From assembly GCA_001599975.1 (NCBI GenBank), contig BCIO01000001.1, positions 3,655,631 through 3,719,630 on the forward strand: 64,000 nucleotides of DNA, read 5' to 3'. A model generated the notes under the pieces. It ran no database searches, was not told where the DNA came from, and saw only the letters and a list, made by a program, of their open reading frames with translations. The position numbers were made by a program, and so were the translations under genes. Each line of letters opens with the position of its first letter. The stretch's first letter is position 1. The stretch comes from Cystobasidiopsis lactophilus. Lineage: Eukaryota; Basidiomycota; Agaricostilbomycetes; Agaricostilbales; Chionosphaeraceae. Positions 23,883 to 37,658 of the stretch are shown piece by piece.

Positions 23883-24560
23883 TCAACCAGTCTGCTTTGA
23901 CTGGACAGGACCCAGTTTGATGACAACAGGCGGACTTTGGCGTCTTTGGGGAGTTGGCAGACGAACTGCAATGCTGCCTGGGCTGTTAAGATGGTAGTTG
24001 GACGCATCTTGCTGAGGCCAGGAGCTGTGGCGCCGCTTCCCAAAGCTGAACAGTTCCCTCAGGATCTCCCGCTGCCTCCTTTCCAGGTACCAAGAAACAG
24101 CCGTCCGGATGCCCTTCGAGACCGAGCACAAGTTGAGCAGGTCCTCCCTAGGCAAGTGGAGCAGGTCCTCCCTAGTGACATCGCCACCGCCGCAGAGCAA
24201 TTCGCATGGCGACCCTACAAGGACAGGACAGCTGAAGAACTTCTCGACCGCTGTGGTGGGGATGGGGATGGAGATGGAGATGCTGTCGGAGCGACCCCGT
24301 CGGCGAGGTGAAGGAGAGCGCAGGTCGTTCTCCTTTGAAGCCGTTGGCAGCTCCAGCTCGGCCCGTTCCCTGGCCAAAGAGCGGCGCGGCCCAGACGACA
24401 CCTGCCGTGGGCTGAAGTCCTGGAAAGCGACCACCGCCAGCCGATGGCACAAAGAGTTGAGGAGAGCTCGCTTGAGCAGCCTGTTGACCTTGCTGGACTT
24501 GGGGAACTTCGGGCGCAAGCGAGCGGTGAGCTTGAACGGAGCTGGTCCGTCGACCTCCAT
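23883..24560 (-). pseudogene. Shortened F-box-like paralog
   Basis: One open frame of 225 codons from the ATG at 24560 (MEVDGPAPF). The first part matches the family: basic N-terminus, then FFSCPVLVGSPCELL and LCSVSKGIRTAVSWYLERRQ. It then jumps directly to VVIKLGPVQSKQTG, which matches the far C-terminus of the neighbour (NLGPVRTKKTG). The whole middle region (GFH, WRLEL, FWT.YPL) is missing, and the frame ends where the neighbour reads TGWELD. A small internal duplication gives REDLLHLPREDLLNL in the F-box helix. It is probably a decayed copy, though a short functional F-box protein cannot be excluded. Confidence 0.55.
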
Positions 24561-24984
24561 TGTGCTCTTGATTCTGGGAGCCAAAGTAGGTGGTGGAAGA
24601 GGAGAAAGAAAAGCGAGCCTGCGGCCAACGCGCTTTTGAGCTGCAACGGCTCGTGAAAGTTTGTCGAGTCATCGCAGGGCCACCAGGGTTCCCGTAGCGT
24701 TCACAGAGCAGAATAAAGATGTCACAAGCAAGGGGCAGCACATTTGGTAAGAAAAGGGCAATGGAGTGGGAGCAAGAAGGCTCCCGCGCCTCTTGGTGGC
24801 GAGCGAGCGGGTGGCGGCGGGGTCTCGGATGCGTCAGATCTTATTTGCGAGCTATGTTGTGTAAGATGTGAACCACGTCTGGATATCAAGAGGCGAGGTT
24901 GCAATGCAAATCATCAAAAATTTGCTGTGACTCTCTCCCCAGCCAAGTTCCCCAGCTGGCGGAGCCCTTGCACCCTACGCCAGT
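24561..24984. other. Gene-poor stretch
   Basis: Between the shortened F-box copy and the direct repeats. No coding frame with family resemblance was found. Confidence 0.35.
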
Positions 24985-25470
24985 GTCGAGCACCTTGAAC
25001 GAGCAGCGATGGCAATTTGCTGTTTGTATCTCACGAGCTGAAATCAAATAGAATTCTGATGGAGAGCAAGGAGACGACGAACGACCATGCGATGCCCACA
25101 AAACAAACGCTTGAGCTTTGGCGCTATTATCGACCGTCCTTGGATAGATATGATGATACACTGCTGTTGCGTCGAGAGTGCTATCAGATGGAAAACCTGA
25201 TGAATATAGGAGAAGGCGACGAACGTCTGCAGCGTGTCGACTCCGCCAATGGGGACTCGAGCAGCACTCTTGTCCCGTCATGGCGAAAGCATATCTCTGT
25301 TCGAAAAGTGAAGTCTTCGTAATCAAAGAGAGTCTGATAGTGTAAAGAACGCCAACGAACGTTTTTGCGCCAAACTAGACCGATCCCTTGACATTATTAT
25401 CTCTGTGCGGCTATGGCATTCAGCAACTTGAGAGAGATTGCTAAAGGGGAACTCGACGACGACGCACCTT
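24985..25470. repeat. Diverged direct repeat, copy A
   Basis: Aligns by eye over its whole length with 25565-26110. Shared landmarks in order: AGCACCTTGA; GACGAAC preceded by a GA-rich run; ATCRRCCGTCC followed by ATAGAT; GGCGACGAACGTC; AGTCTGATAG.GTAA; GATCCCTT; TCTCTGTGCG; GAGAG.TTGCTA. Both copies carry stops in all frames I tried except a 146-codon minus frame in this copy (25326-24886). Probably a decayed gene or element duplicated in tandem. I do not recognise the source. Confidence 0.6.
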
Positions 25471-25564
25471 GCAGCCAAAGTCGAAAGTCGGGATCGCGAC
25501 CCCGCCCAAGAGCGCATGACCGAAACGCCCTGACTCTTAAAGACCATCAAGACGACGCTTGTTC

Positions 25565-26110
25565 AGGCTAATGCCAAGCACCTTGAGCAAGCAAGAATGG
25601 TGGGCTGCTGTTCTACCGAACTCACGTCATCAGATGAGGAGACTGATGAAGTGAAAGGCCGACGAACAACTTGGCCATGCCCAAAGCGCATACACTAGAG
25701 CCGTTGTCCAATATCAACCGTCCAAGATAGATGTGACGATACACCACTGTCTACCGCCAACAGAAGCATCAGATGCGAAATCTGATGAAGTGAGGAAGGC
25801 GACGAACGTCCCAGTCGTGCTGAACCACTCTACTTCTTGCGCCATCTCCACTTCTTTGCAACAGCCATGGCAAAATAATACTGCGTAACGCTGTAGGGAT
25901 GGCCATAGATCGAATCAGAGGGAGGATCTGATAGAGTAAGTGGTAGCCCGAACGTGTTGTGTGTAGAACCGAACCAATCCCTTCGATACCGTCTCTGTGC
26001 GAAGCCGAATTACACATCAGCAGCTTTAGAGGGTTGCTAGGGTGCAATTGGCCGACTGCGCACCTGGAAAAAGCCAAACCCCAGTCGGGAGCACCACCTC
26101 GCCCTTGACC
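25565..26110. repeat. Diverged direct repeat, copy B
   Basis: Second copy of the repeat at 24985-25470, same orientation, period about 590 bp. Identity is clearly partial with many substitutions and small gaps. No terminal inverted repeats or target-site duplications were noticed. Confidence 0.6.
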
Positions 26111-27113
26111 GGCCCAAAGACCTATGCGCGATCTACATCACAAACCACATCAAAGCGTCAGCAATCATTTCTCTCCAAAGGTATCAAGTCAAAGCTCTAA
26201 AGCCAAGAAAAAGAAAGGTAGAGGGTAAGAAGAGCTCTTCAGATCTGGCCTAGTATATTTCCATCAACTTGCCCGCCACCGCCCTCCTCCACCTCATCTC
26301 CAGGAACCGATCGAGAAACCAGAAGTTAAAAAAGACAAACAGCCAAAAACACGACCCCGGTGAAGGTCGTGTTTCCGAGAAGCTCGCAAAGAAGAACGGC
26401 TTCTAACATGGCTCCGTAGAGGGACAGAGGGGGGTGCGCGCGGGGTTCAGATATCCGTTCCTACGTCTGACACTGGTGATAATCATGCGAGCGTGGCGTT
26501 GTCGAATGGAAGCCGAAGAAAGAGGGACAGGGGAGTCCGGAACGTAAAGAGGGCTCACATTGTAGACCGGGACCCAGCCACTTGGTGTCGAGAACCGACA
26601 ATCACGCAGAATCAGAATATCATAGGTGGTAGCAGTCAGTGCAGGCAGGTCAACGAGCAGCCGATGCCTGGGCGGAAGCGAGGAGGAGTTGGTGGATGGC
26701 CTTTTTGCGGTTGTGTTGCGCGAGCAGAGTGAAGCCCAGGCAGGAAACTACGAAACCCAAGAATCTGCAACATGCCCTACCTCGCATTAGTCGCCTGGAA
26801 AGCGTTTAAAGAGGGCAGGAAAGGAACACTCGCTTGAAAAAGGCCATTCGAGAGCGCTGCCTCTCCTGCGCTGGGGTGAGCGACGCCGCGAACTGTACGT
26901 CGGATACCGGAGCATTGAGCCTGGGCAGGGACCTGGCTTGAGGTGTAGAGAACCACGCACGATAGCACGCAGATTGGGCAGCATGTCAAAGTGCGAGCGC
27001 AACCCTCTTCCGAAGCCGACCACTCTGCGGGCCAAGTTAGACAGGCAGTGATGGCTACTCATCGGGACGCCAAAGTGGGTTGCTTCACACTCTATACAGT
27101 CTGTATAATGCTC
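26111..27113. other. Gene-poor stretch upstream of NDUFA8
   Basis: About 1 kb with no supported coding exon. Open frames on either strand are short and without recognisable motifs. The part next to 27114 must include the NDUFA8 promoter. Confidence 0.4.
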
Positions 27114-27991
27114 ATGGTGGCTGCACAGTTCCCAGATAAGGAATACATCGACCCAACGCCCTTGCCCAAAGGTGCGCCCGTGTTCACCCTTCAGAACCTT
27201 GCCCCCTTGGGTCTCGCCCCTAACGCCACGGCGCACAGACGTACCGGCCATCAAAGAGCTGGGCACGACTTCTGGCCCGCTCAAGTCGGCCGCCTTCTTC
27301 ATCGGCGCTTATTGCAAGGACTACAATGGTTCGCCTTGTCCCCCTCAATCAGCCCTGTCCACCCTCGCTGATCAGCAGCGATTCCATGGCTGAACAGAGG
27401 ACTTTATGCTGTGTAAAGCCGAGAACCGGGACCCGGCCCACTGCTTGAAGGAAGGGCGAAGGGTCACTCGGTGTGCTCAAGATTTGTTCGTCTGCCCCCA
27501 CTCCACTCTTATATAGCCCAAGCGCTCATATGAGTCGGTCTGGTTCGTCGCAACAGGATCTCAAAGCTACTAGCGAACTGCGAGGAGACGTACAATGCCC
27601 ACTGGCAGTGTTTAGAGAAGCACAACCAGGTATCGTCCCTTGCCTCCCTCCTACAAGCTGCTCGTTTGCTCAGCTCGAGACACCCGGTGATGAACAGAAC
27701 TACTTTAATTGCCGAAAAGAAGAAACCAAGTTCAATTCTTGCGTCCTCGAAAAGCTCGTTCGTCGCACTCCCCTACCCTTTAAAAGTCACGCTTGTTGAC
27801 TTGTAGGTGTCTCTGGGGACGATAACAGAACTTGAGGAAGGAAATCCCGGGCACGCCAGAGGGCTCGGTGCCGATACACGAGAAGAAGAACCCCATCTTC
27901 AAGAACATCCAGTGCGTCTTGCCCGCACTTTGCAGAGATCTTGCCCGCTGGAGGTCTTACGCCATGGGTTCGGTGGACTCACAGGAGGTAG
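27114..27991 (+). CDS. NDUFA8: Complex I subunit NDUFA8 (PGIV, quadruple CX9C)
   Basis: Accessory subunit of mitochondrial complex I on the intermembrane-space side, oxidised by the Mia40 route in known cases. Predicted 152 aa from seven exons: 27114-27171, 27239-27328, 27398-27485, 27557-27629, 27698-27757, 27829-27911 and 27985-27991. All four CX9C motifs are present across splice junctions: CKDYNEDFMLC, CLKEGRRVTRC, CEETYNAHWQC and CRKEETKFNSC. Other family marks are VPAIKELGTTSGPLKSAAFF and a C-terminal VPIHEKKNPIFKNIQ. An in-frame ATG two codons earlier (27108) is an alternative start. The final coding exon is 7 nt. No presequence, as expected for a Mia40 substrate. Confidence 0.93.
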
Positions 27992-28424
27992 AAACGCACT
28001 TTCGCATTGAGAACCGGAGGGACCACCAAGCCCAAACCAGTGGGTCGCTCACCACTTATGAGATCTCCTGCAGGAGGGCTCACAACGTTGTGCCTGCGCC
28101 CCACAGGAGGTAGAAAGCAAACTCCATTTGCATGGGATACTGGGACCCCCGAAAAGTTACTATATTGCTTTGCATTTCCTTTTGCCACAACTGTCGTTGC
28201 TCGCCGACGCCGACGCGAGCCTCCGAGAACGCAGCTTGTTCCGCGTTGACCATTTTGCGCACTAGTGCTGCTACTTTGTTTCCTATACATGCCCTGTGCT
28301 TGAGAATCGTTGCGCACTTTTGGACCCGAACCCGAATTGAGCGCGAGAGATGGCGGGCGCAAGCCACCTTCAAGTCTAACCTGTCACACTACTGCCTTCT
28401 TGCCTTTGCTCAACCAATTTCACG
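27992..28424. other. Intergenic
   Basis: About 430 bp between NDUFA8 and the glutaredoxin-like gene, same direction. A 15-nt string CACAGGAGGTAGAAA occurs at about 27980 and again near 28100; it is too short to interpret. Confidence 0.4.
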
Positions 28425-29195
28425 ATGCACAATCCTCTGAAAGACCTAGTCGAGTGCGTTCCTGTCCTCAACACGAGCAATTGCGGTTGCTCAAGGTCGG
28501 TGTGGAATCGCACAGTTCTTTCTTGCCAGCTCAGCAATCGCCCGAGTTGATGCTGGCCAAGACCGAAGTGGAGAAAGCTATCCTCCACCACCCCGTGTGC
28601 GTGTTCATCGGGGAGTACGACGGGAAGAAGGATGAGGTTCGTCCGCTCTCCTCCCTTTTAGCTCATCGAGCTGTCAAGTGAAAGGTCGGCAACAGACAGC
28701 CATGAACATCTTGTCTGAGCACTTCAACCCGGATTACATTGGGGTGGTGGACATAGATGCCTTTGAGCATTCGAAGGAGATGCATGAAGGTTCGTCCGAG
28801 CTCTCTACTTTAGACCTCAGTTCCAGGTTCTGAAGGGTGACATGAGATGAACAGCTATATCGATCAGAGCTCATGATAGGAACAACCACTTTCACGTGAG
28901 TCGCTCTGACCTTCTATGATCCTTAGACAAGAGCTCATAGATGCTCGGGGTTGATCGCAGTTGACGGATCTACCGCAAATCTATGCCGTGCGTTCCATCC
29001 CTCGTCCATCATTAGATTTCCTAATAATGCAGAGTACCTAACGATGCACAGGAGGGCTCGCACATTGGGGATCTGAAAGAGTTGGCCAAGCGCATCAAGC
29101 GGGACGACTGGCCAGACATCACCAAGCGCGTCAACGCCGGGCCGTCCAAGGACGAGCCGATTTACTACATGCAAAAGCACCACGATGCCAAGTAG
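28425..29195 (+). CDS. Glutaredoxin-like fold without catalytic cysteines
   Basis: Predicted 151 aa; exons 28425-28453, 28516-28636, 28696-28789, 28855-28895, 28961-28987 and 29052-29195, all GT-AG, whole number of codons. The frame reads HHPVCVFIGEYDGKKDETA, where a glutaredoxin would read pVvvFsKtyCPyC; the CPYC position is DGKK. A typical second half follows: YIGVVDID, then the cis-Pro and glycine loop LPQIYAEGSHIGDLKELAKR. The fold assignment rests on this spacing and the cis-Pro motif. Without the active cysteine it is unlikely to be a disulfide reductase; it could bind glutathione or be structural. No signal peptide or membrane segment. Confidence 0.65.
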
Positions 29196-29665
29196 TTTAC
29201 GCACATTGCATCTTTGTAATTTATCCTTCAGCGCAACGCCACCGAAACGCCCTTGCCCTTGTTCAACCGCGCGCCCTGAGCTTTTTTTACTCAAATGCTT
29301 GCCTCGGCTTCACGTCTAGGATGTTACATGGATTGAATGCGCCTGCTACGTGGCGCTGTTCAAGGACTTGATGTTCGGACACCACGGCGCGGCGCAAATG
29401 GCTCTTCACGGCTCAAATCGACGCCTTTCGCCCTTTTCGCCCTGCCTGTCTGTCCGGTCCCTGATGGCGGTGACAGAAGAAGGACCATGGTGCGTCCACA
29501 AACGGTCTCCCCGGGTCAGAGATCGAGGTCCGCCGATGAAAGATCTGCAAGCTTTTGTGGCGATGAACTTCTCCTCCCAAAATATACCGGACGTCGAGGT
29601 CGTTTCTTGTTCTTCGTCTGCCACCACCACCGCCAACCAACAAGTATCCCAGAAAGGCTTAGACG
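29196..29665. other. Intergenic, protease promoter
   Basis: About 470 bp upstream of the aspartic protease, pyrimidine-rich just before the start. No supported gene. Confidence 0.4.
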
Positions 29666-31456
29666 ATGCACAACTTGATCGCGATCGCAGCGCTGGCAGC
29701 GTCCGCCACGTCCACCTTTGCCGCGCCTCAAGGATCGACAGCGGGTGGTTCTTCGTACCGCCAGCTCAGAGTCAAGCGTTCCCACCTCCAATCTCGCTCG
29801 AGTGGAGACCAACCTTTCAACTTCGAGTTCGCGCAGCAGGACATGCAAGGCGCTTTGACCAAGCTGGCCGCTAACAACGAGCGCTACAATTCCCAACCTC
29901 ACACCAAGCGCGCTTTGGGGAAGAAGAGCACCATCATACGAGAGCCTGTGGATATTGCCAAGCGAAGCGACAAGGCCAAGAGGGCGGGCACGGCGTCGGG
30001 AGTGCTCGCGCTGACAGATGAAGTCTACGTCAGCGAGGACCTGGAGGTGGGCTCTCCGCTCTATATCTTGTTGGGGCCTCTCAGAGCGTGTTTTCAGTAC
30101 TATGGCGCGACCCAATTTGGAACGCCGGCGCAAACGCTGACCATTGACATTGACACCGGATCGGCCGGTGCGTTCGCTGCCTTGCTGATGGCACTTGTCA
30201 CTCTCGCTGAATGCACGTATTGCATCTAGACTTGTGGGTTCCGGGCCCAGAGGCCGCCTCCACCGGCCACACCGTCTTTCAGTACTCTCAGAGCTCGACG
30301 TTCAAGAACAATGGCACTGGCATCTGTCAGTTGTCTCTTTGAAGGCCCCATTTCTTGCTCACACTGGCGATGTAGACATTTCCTACGGAAAGGGCAACGC
30401 CGAGGGCTACGTCGGATCGGACACGGTCGCCATGGCCGGCTTGACGGTGCCCAATCAAGTCATGACAGTGGTCCGCTCAGCTCCCTCTGTCTGGATTTCC
30501 GTTTCAGAGTGCTGAAATCCATCTCTCAGACCAACTTCACCGACACCCAGTTCTCCAAGATGCCGTTCGATGGTCTCATGGGCTGGGGCTTCTCGACCAT
30601 TGCGCAAAGTGGCGCTCCGACGTTCTTTGAGAACCTGGTCTCTGGCGGCACCCTCGCTTCCAACGCCTTCTCGCTATACCTCGCCCGTGGACCCAAAACG
30701 CATTCGGCCAGCGAGGGCCAAGTCGACGAACCCGGCGAGGGCACGCTGACCATTGGCGGCTACAACAGCACTCAAATGAGCGGCGCCCTGGCCTATGAGG
30801 CTGTCGTTGTCAAAGGCTACTGGGAAACCGAGATGGCCGGCTTTGAAGTTCGTGGTACGCTTGTCCCCGGTACGGCCATGAAGGTGGCGTGGGATTCCGG
30901 CTCTTCGTAAGCTTCTCTGTCACCTGCGTTGATACTCAACCTCATCTTATTTGGCAGTCTGGCCTATGTTCCCACGACCATCATGGCGACATTCGCTGCC
31001 TCGTTGGGCGCCACCTTTGATGCGTCGGCCACCGCGCAGCTCAACCAAGGCGACCTGTACACCCTTCCCTGCGCGTCCTTCAAGACCGGCCTCAACGCTA
31101 GCTTCAGCTTCGGCGGCCAATCCTTTGCCGTCAACGATGCCGACTTGAACGGCGGAGTGGTCGACAGCTCCGGCACCACCTGCGTTCTCAACATGTTCGG
31201 AACCGATTCCTCCGATCCTCTCGACAACAACATTGCCATCTTGGGAGATGTTTTCTTGAAGAACGTCATCTCCGTCTTCGACTACGACAACCTTCGTGTT
31301 GGCTTTGCCACTCCCGCCGCCGACATCTCTTCGCCTCCCACTGATCCAACTAACGCTTCCACCCAGTCCTCTTCTGCCAGCCCACTAGTCTCACGATCTG
31401 TACTCCTCAGCAGCTTGGCCCTCGGTGCCGGTTCAGTGCTGGCGCTCTTGCTCTAA
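29666..31456 (+). CDS. GPI-type secreted aspartic protease (pepsin family A1)
   Basis: Predicted 505 aa; exons 29666-30046, 30098-30167, 30230-30325, 30376-30470, 30530-30906 and 30958-31456. Signal peptide MHNLIAIAALAASATSTFAA is followed by a propeptide with several Lys-Arg sites (HTKR, DIAKR, KAKR), so Kex2-type processing is likely. Both catalytic motifs are complete: DIDTGSADLWVPG (after splicing) and AWDSGSSLAYVP. The flap region (YGKGNAEGYVG), the FDGLMGWG motif and ILGDVFLKNVISVFDYDNLRVGFA are typical. A Ser/Thr-rich stretch and a hydrophobic C-terminus (SLALGAGSVLALLL) suggest a GPI anchor, as in yapsins. The fourth intron uses a weak donor (GTCCGC, 30471). Confidence 0.92.
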
Positions 31457-31738
31457 AGAATTCGGGCTTTGAACTGTGTATGATTGACCGTGTGTATATT
31501 AGAGATGGGAAGATGCTATCAAGACCTTCTCGGGAACTCAACAAAACAAAGCGTCTCCAAACTCAGAAAACCAAGGCATTCAAGGCGATTGAGACCCGTA
31601 CTAGGCCGAAAGATCGTCATTGCAAGACGTCTAACCCCTTTCGTCTAACAAGAACCCTGCGGCAATTGAAATGGCGCTCATGGCTCGCCGGGCAAGGCCA
31701 CTCGACATGAAGTAGAAGAGAGGAAAGCAGAGAGGTGA

Positions 31739-33368
31739 TTAAGACTTGAGGTTGGTGGCCTTTGCGAGCAACTCGGTCACCAGGGCGTGATTTGCTTGTT
31801 CCAGGTGCGCCGCATGCTCGGGATGCTTGGCCACCTCTCTCCAGTGTTTAGCGATCCATTCAACTTGCTTGTGATGGACCTGGTGCAAATATAAGGCCAT
31901 TTCTTTCCAATAAGCCGGCACCTACTTCAGGAAAGGCCAGCGAAAACGTCGTGCCCGCTTCGTGCAAAGCGTTGCCAGCTTCCATGCGGTCCATGATGTG
32001 CCAAGCGCAGAGGGCCTTCAACTCGTCCAGGCCTAGCTTGTCGGCCAAGCGGTAGCAGGACTTGGCTGAGGCGGCGTATTCATCCGGCAATGTCTGGGGA
32101 CCATGGCGCTTGATGGTTTGGGATTCGGGCGAGCAGGACTTGAACGGCTTGAAAACGATGCTGTTGGTATAGATCCAGCAAAGGACGGCGCGCATGGTTT
32201 TGAAGCTAGTCCCTACATCAAACTATATTTCGCTCGCTCGTGGGAGGGCCCTCTTACTGGAAGTCAGTGATTCGAATGACCAAAAAAGACGCATCTATGT
32301 TCTGTGAAAACGTTTAGGCGTTGTCAAGAACGAACAAAGCAAAAACGCACTTCATCCGGCGCATTGTCCAGCTCCATGCTGCCTCCCTCGTCTTCCGCAT
32401 CCGAATCTTCTACCCAGTTGTCTGAATTTGGAATGCATTAGGATCAGAATGATTTCAAGAGCAGTATGCTCACTGCTCACCATCGAAGCTTTCGTCTTCT
32501 TTCAGTGCTGAGGCCAGTTTCTGCGGTTGGCTCTCCTGCAATCCAGATTCGAACATGCTTTTGTAGTAGCCAACGGAAGACAGAACCGCTTTGATCGCAT
32601 AAAGCCGCTTGGTCTTGTTAGATGGAAAGAGGAAGACCACATCGCTGGTATTTTGCTTGTTGAAGATGGAGTAGAGCAAGCTGGTGTTTTTGGACTCGTT
32701 AGAAGCTGGCTCGGACAATGTATCGGTATCCATCGTTGGAACCTCTTCCACTTTCACCTGTACGACAAGTGATGGCTACTCTAGCTTCTGAGCTCATGTG
32801 AGAGTGCGATATTTCGATACCCACCTCTGGTCCTTTGCGTGCCAGCGCCTCAAGAGTACTTTTGGGAGTACATTCAATAGTACCAAAACCCCGGTCCGTG
32901 TTGAAAGTGTACTCGTACTCGCAAGTGAAAAGCGTGGACGTTTGGGCGAGGAGCTGAAAAGAGGCGATCAGCAGAGGCGCCGGATTAGCCTGGTGTAGCA
33001 TACTTCTATGAAAAAACTGCACGTCATAGGGCGGACAAAGGGCGAACTTGGGGCGAGAAAGAGGGCAAGATGGTTCGGCGAGTCTTTTATATCCGACCTT
33101 GCGAGGATCTACAAGCAATCAAGAGATTAGATCGATAGATTCAATCCAAGGGCTTTGTTTGTATCACCTACCTCAAAAGGTACTCCATTGACGTCGAACT
33201 GAGGCGAAGTCCAGGTTTTAGAGACTAGAGCGTGCTCTGAGGAGAAGATCGAGGGGAGGGTCCAATGGACGCTGGTCCGGTTGTTCTACATTATGGTCAG
33301 ACTTGGACGCCATTCTGAATATGAGTTAAACCAGCCTCGTCGTATCTGAGGGAGCCAAAGGGAGCCAT
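31739..33368 (-). CDS. MATH-BTB domain protein
   Basis: Likely a Cullin-3 substrate adaptor of the SPOP type. Predicted 397 aa from nine exons: 33368-33336, 33285-33172, 33108-33004, 32953-32825, 32757-32481, 32421-32351, 32301-32258, 32205-31926 and 31879-31739; phases agree throughout. A MATH-like domain comes first (LVSKTWTSPQFDVNGVPFEI, then NHLALFLAPSSPF). A BTB domain follows (TSDVVFLFP, AIKAVLSSVGYYKSMFESG, then FKTMRAVLCWIYTNSIVF) with a helical C-terminus (CYRLADKLGLDELKALC). The first junction needs a GC donor (GAG|GCTGGT at 33335), so the first 11 residues are less sure than the rest. Confidence 0.78.
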
Positions 33369-33723
33369 AGCTTCGAGACCGGACAAGGAGCGCTGCTGGA
33401 ACCGGACAAGGGCAGAAGAAGGCTTCCTCTGTCACCCAAACGAGAAGGACGATGTCAGGCCTGTGCAACTTAATCGGAGACTTCACGAGTCAATGGCTCA
33501 AGTCAAGCGTCAACAGGCACCTCATTTGAAGCACGCCGTTTGGCAGGCCATTTACGCGCGCCAGCGAAAACAAGCGGCCGCGATTTACAGCAGTAGCAGT
33601 ACAGCAAGTGTCATAGCATAGGCAGGCCACAGATTGGAGCGGTCATGGACCATCGTTCGAGCGCAAGCCCTCGATTCGACTCCACACGGAAATTTGTTGT
33701 CCGCACTCCGCCGCACGCTCATC
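33369..33723. promoter_or_regulatory. Divergent promoter, MATH-BTB / LEU2
   Basis: About 355 bp between two divergent starts. No specific Leu3-type site was identified by eye. Confidence 0.45.
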
Positions 33724-35138
<1,415 letters not shown>

Positions 35139-35173
35139 AATGGCTATGAGAAATTGCCGTACAATTTGCCCAC

Positions 35174-35335
35174 ATGTCAGGCAGGCAAGGCGGCTGTCTC
35201 GCCCCAAATCTTTTTCCCTCGGAACTGAACAGACTGGAAGCCGAGGTCGAAGAGCAGCGCGAGCAGGACCGGTTGTCTAAACTCTGCAGGGAGTTGTTGC
35301 GCTGGAACAAGCAGCTGGCGGATGAGGGGCGATGA
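35174..35335 (+). CDS. Possible 53-codon gene or fragment, taxilin-like motif
   Basis: A short frame just after LEU2 reads as a charged helix: LNRLEAEVEEQREQDRLSKL followed by CRELLRWNKQLADEG. The pattern KLxxLCRELQxxNKxLxxE is a hallmark of taxilins, but only this short part is present. It may be a relic, a microprotein, or chance within the 3' region between LEU2 and ESA1, which converge here. Confidence 0.25.
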   Translation: MSGRQGGCLAPNLFPSELNRLEAEVEEQREQDRLSKLCRELLRWNKQLADEGR

Positions 35336-35390
35336 AAAAGGTACAGGAGCTTCGATTGATCAAAGAATACAATGCAAGTCTACAAGAGCC

Positions 35391-37303
<1,913 letters not shown>

Positions 37304-37658
37304 CTTGAGAGCCTCTAGAGGGCGTGGAGAGGTCGCACTTGGTTGCCACTGGTAGACCGGCCCAGCTCGCCACCCAGGCGGGTTTTTTCAGCTCAGCTGC
37401 GGACAGCGACGCAAGCTCCTCCGCCCCCCTCCCCGGGCCTTTTAGGCTCCTCCTGCTTAAGGCTCTAACCCAGCCTTAAACAACCCCAGGCGACCTCCAG
37501 CCCTCAACCAGCTAACAACCCTCAAAGCCTCGATGGACAATCAATAACTTTCTCCGGGCTTTTGGCCTTTCGCCTGACAACTCTGCCTCGGTTGTTGGCT
37601 GCCCAGCTCCGGCCCTCCTGCGACAGCTGCAGACAGACAGGCTGCACCCCGTCCAGCG
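37304..37658. promoter_or_regulatory. Divergent promoter, ESA1 / Siw14-type gene
   Basis: About 355 bp between divergent starts, with a pyrimidine-rich plus strand (CTCCGCCCCCCTCCCC near 37418). Confidence 0.45.

Noticed and set aside
27912-27935. 24-nt intron in NDUFA8 leading to a long extra C-terminus
   Set aside because: Too short to splice; the 73-nt intron to 27984 ends the protein neatly after FKNIQR.
27980-28112. Repeated CACAGGAGGTAGAAA string near the NDUFA8 end
   Set aside because: Only about 15 nt and a single pair; likely chance or a small local duplication.
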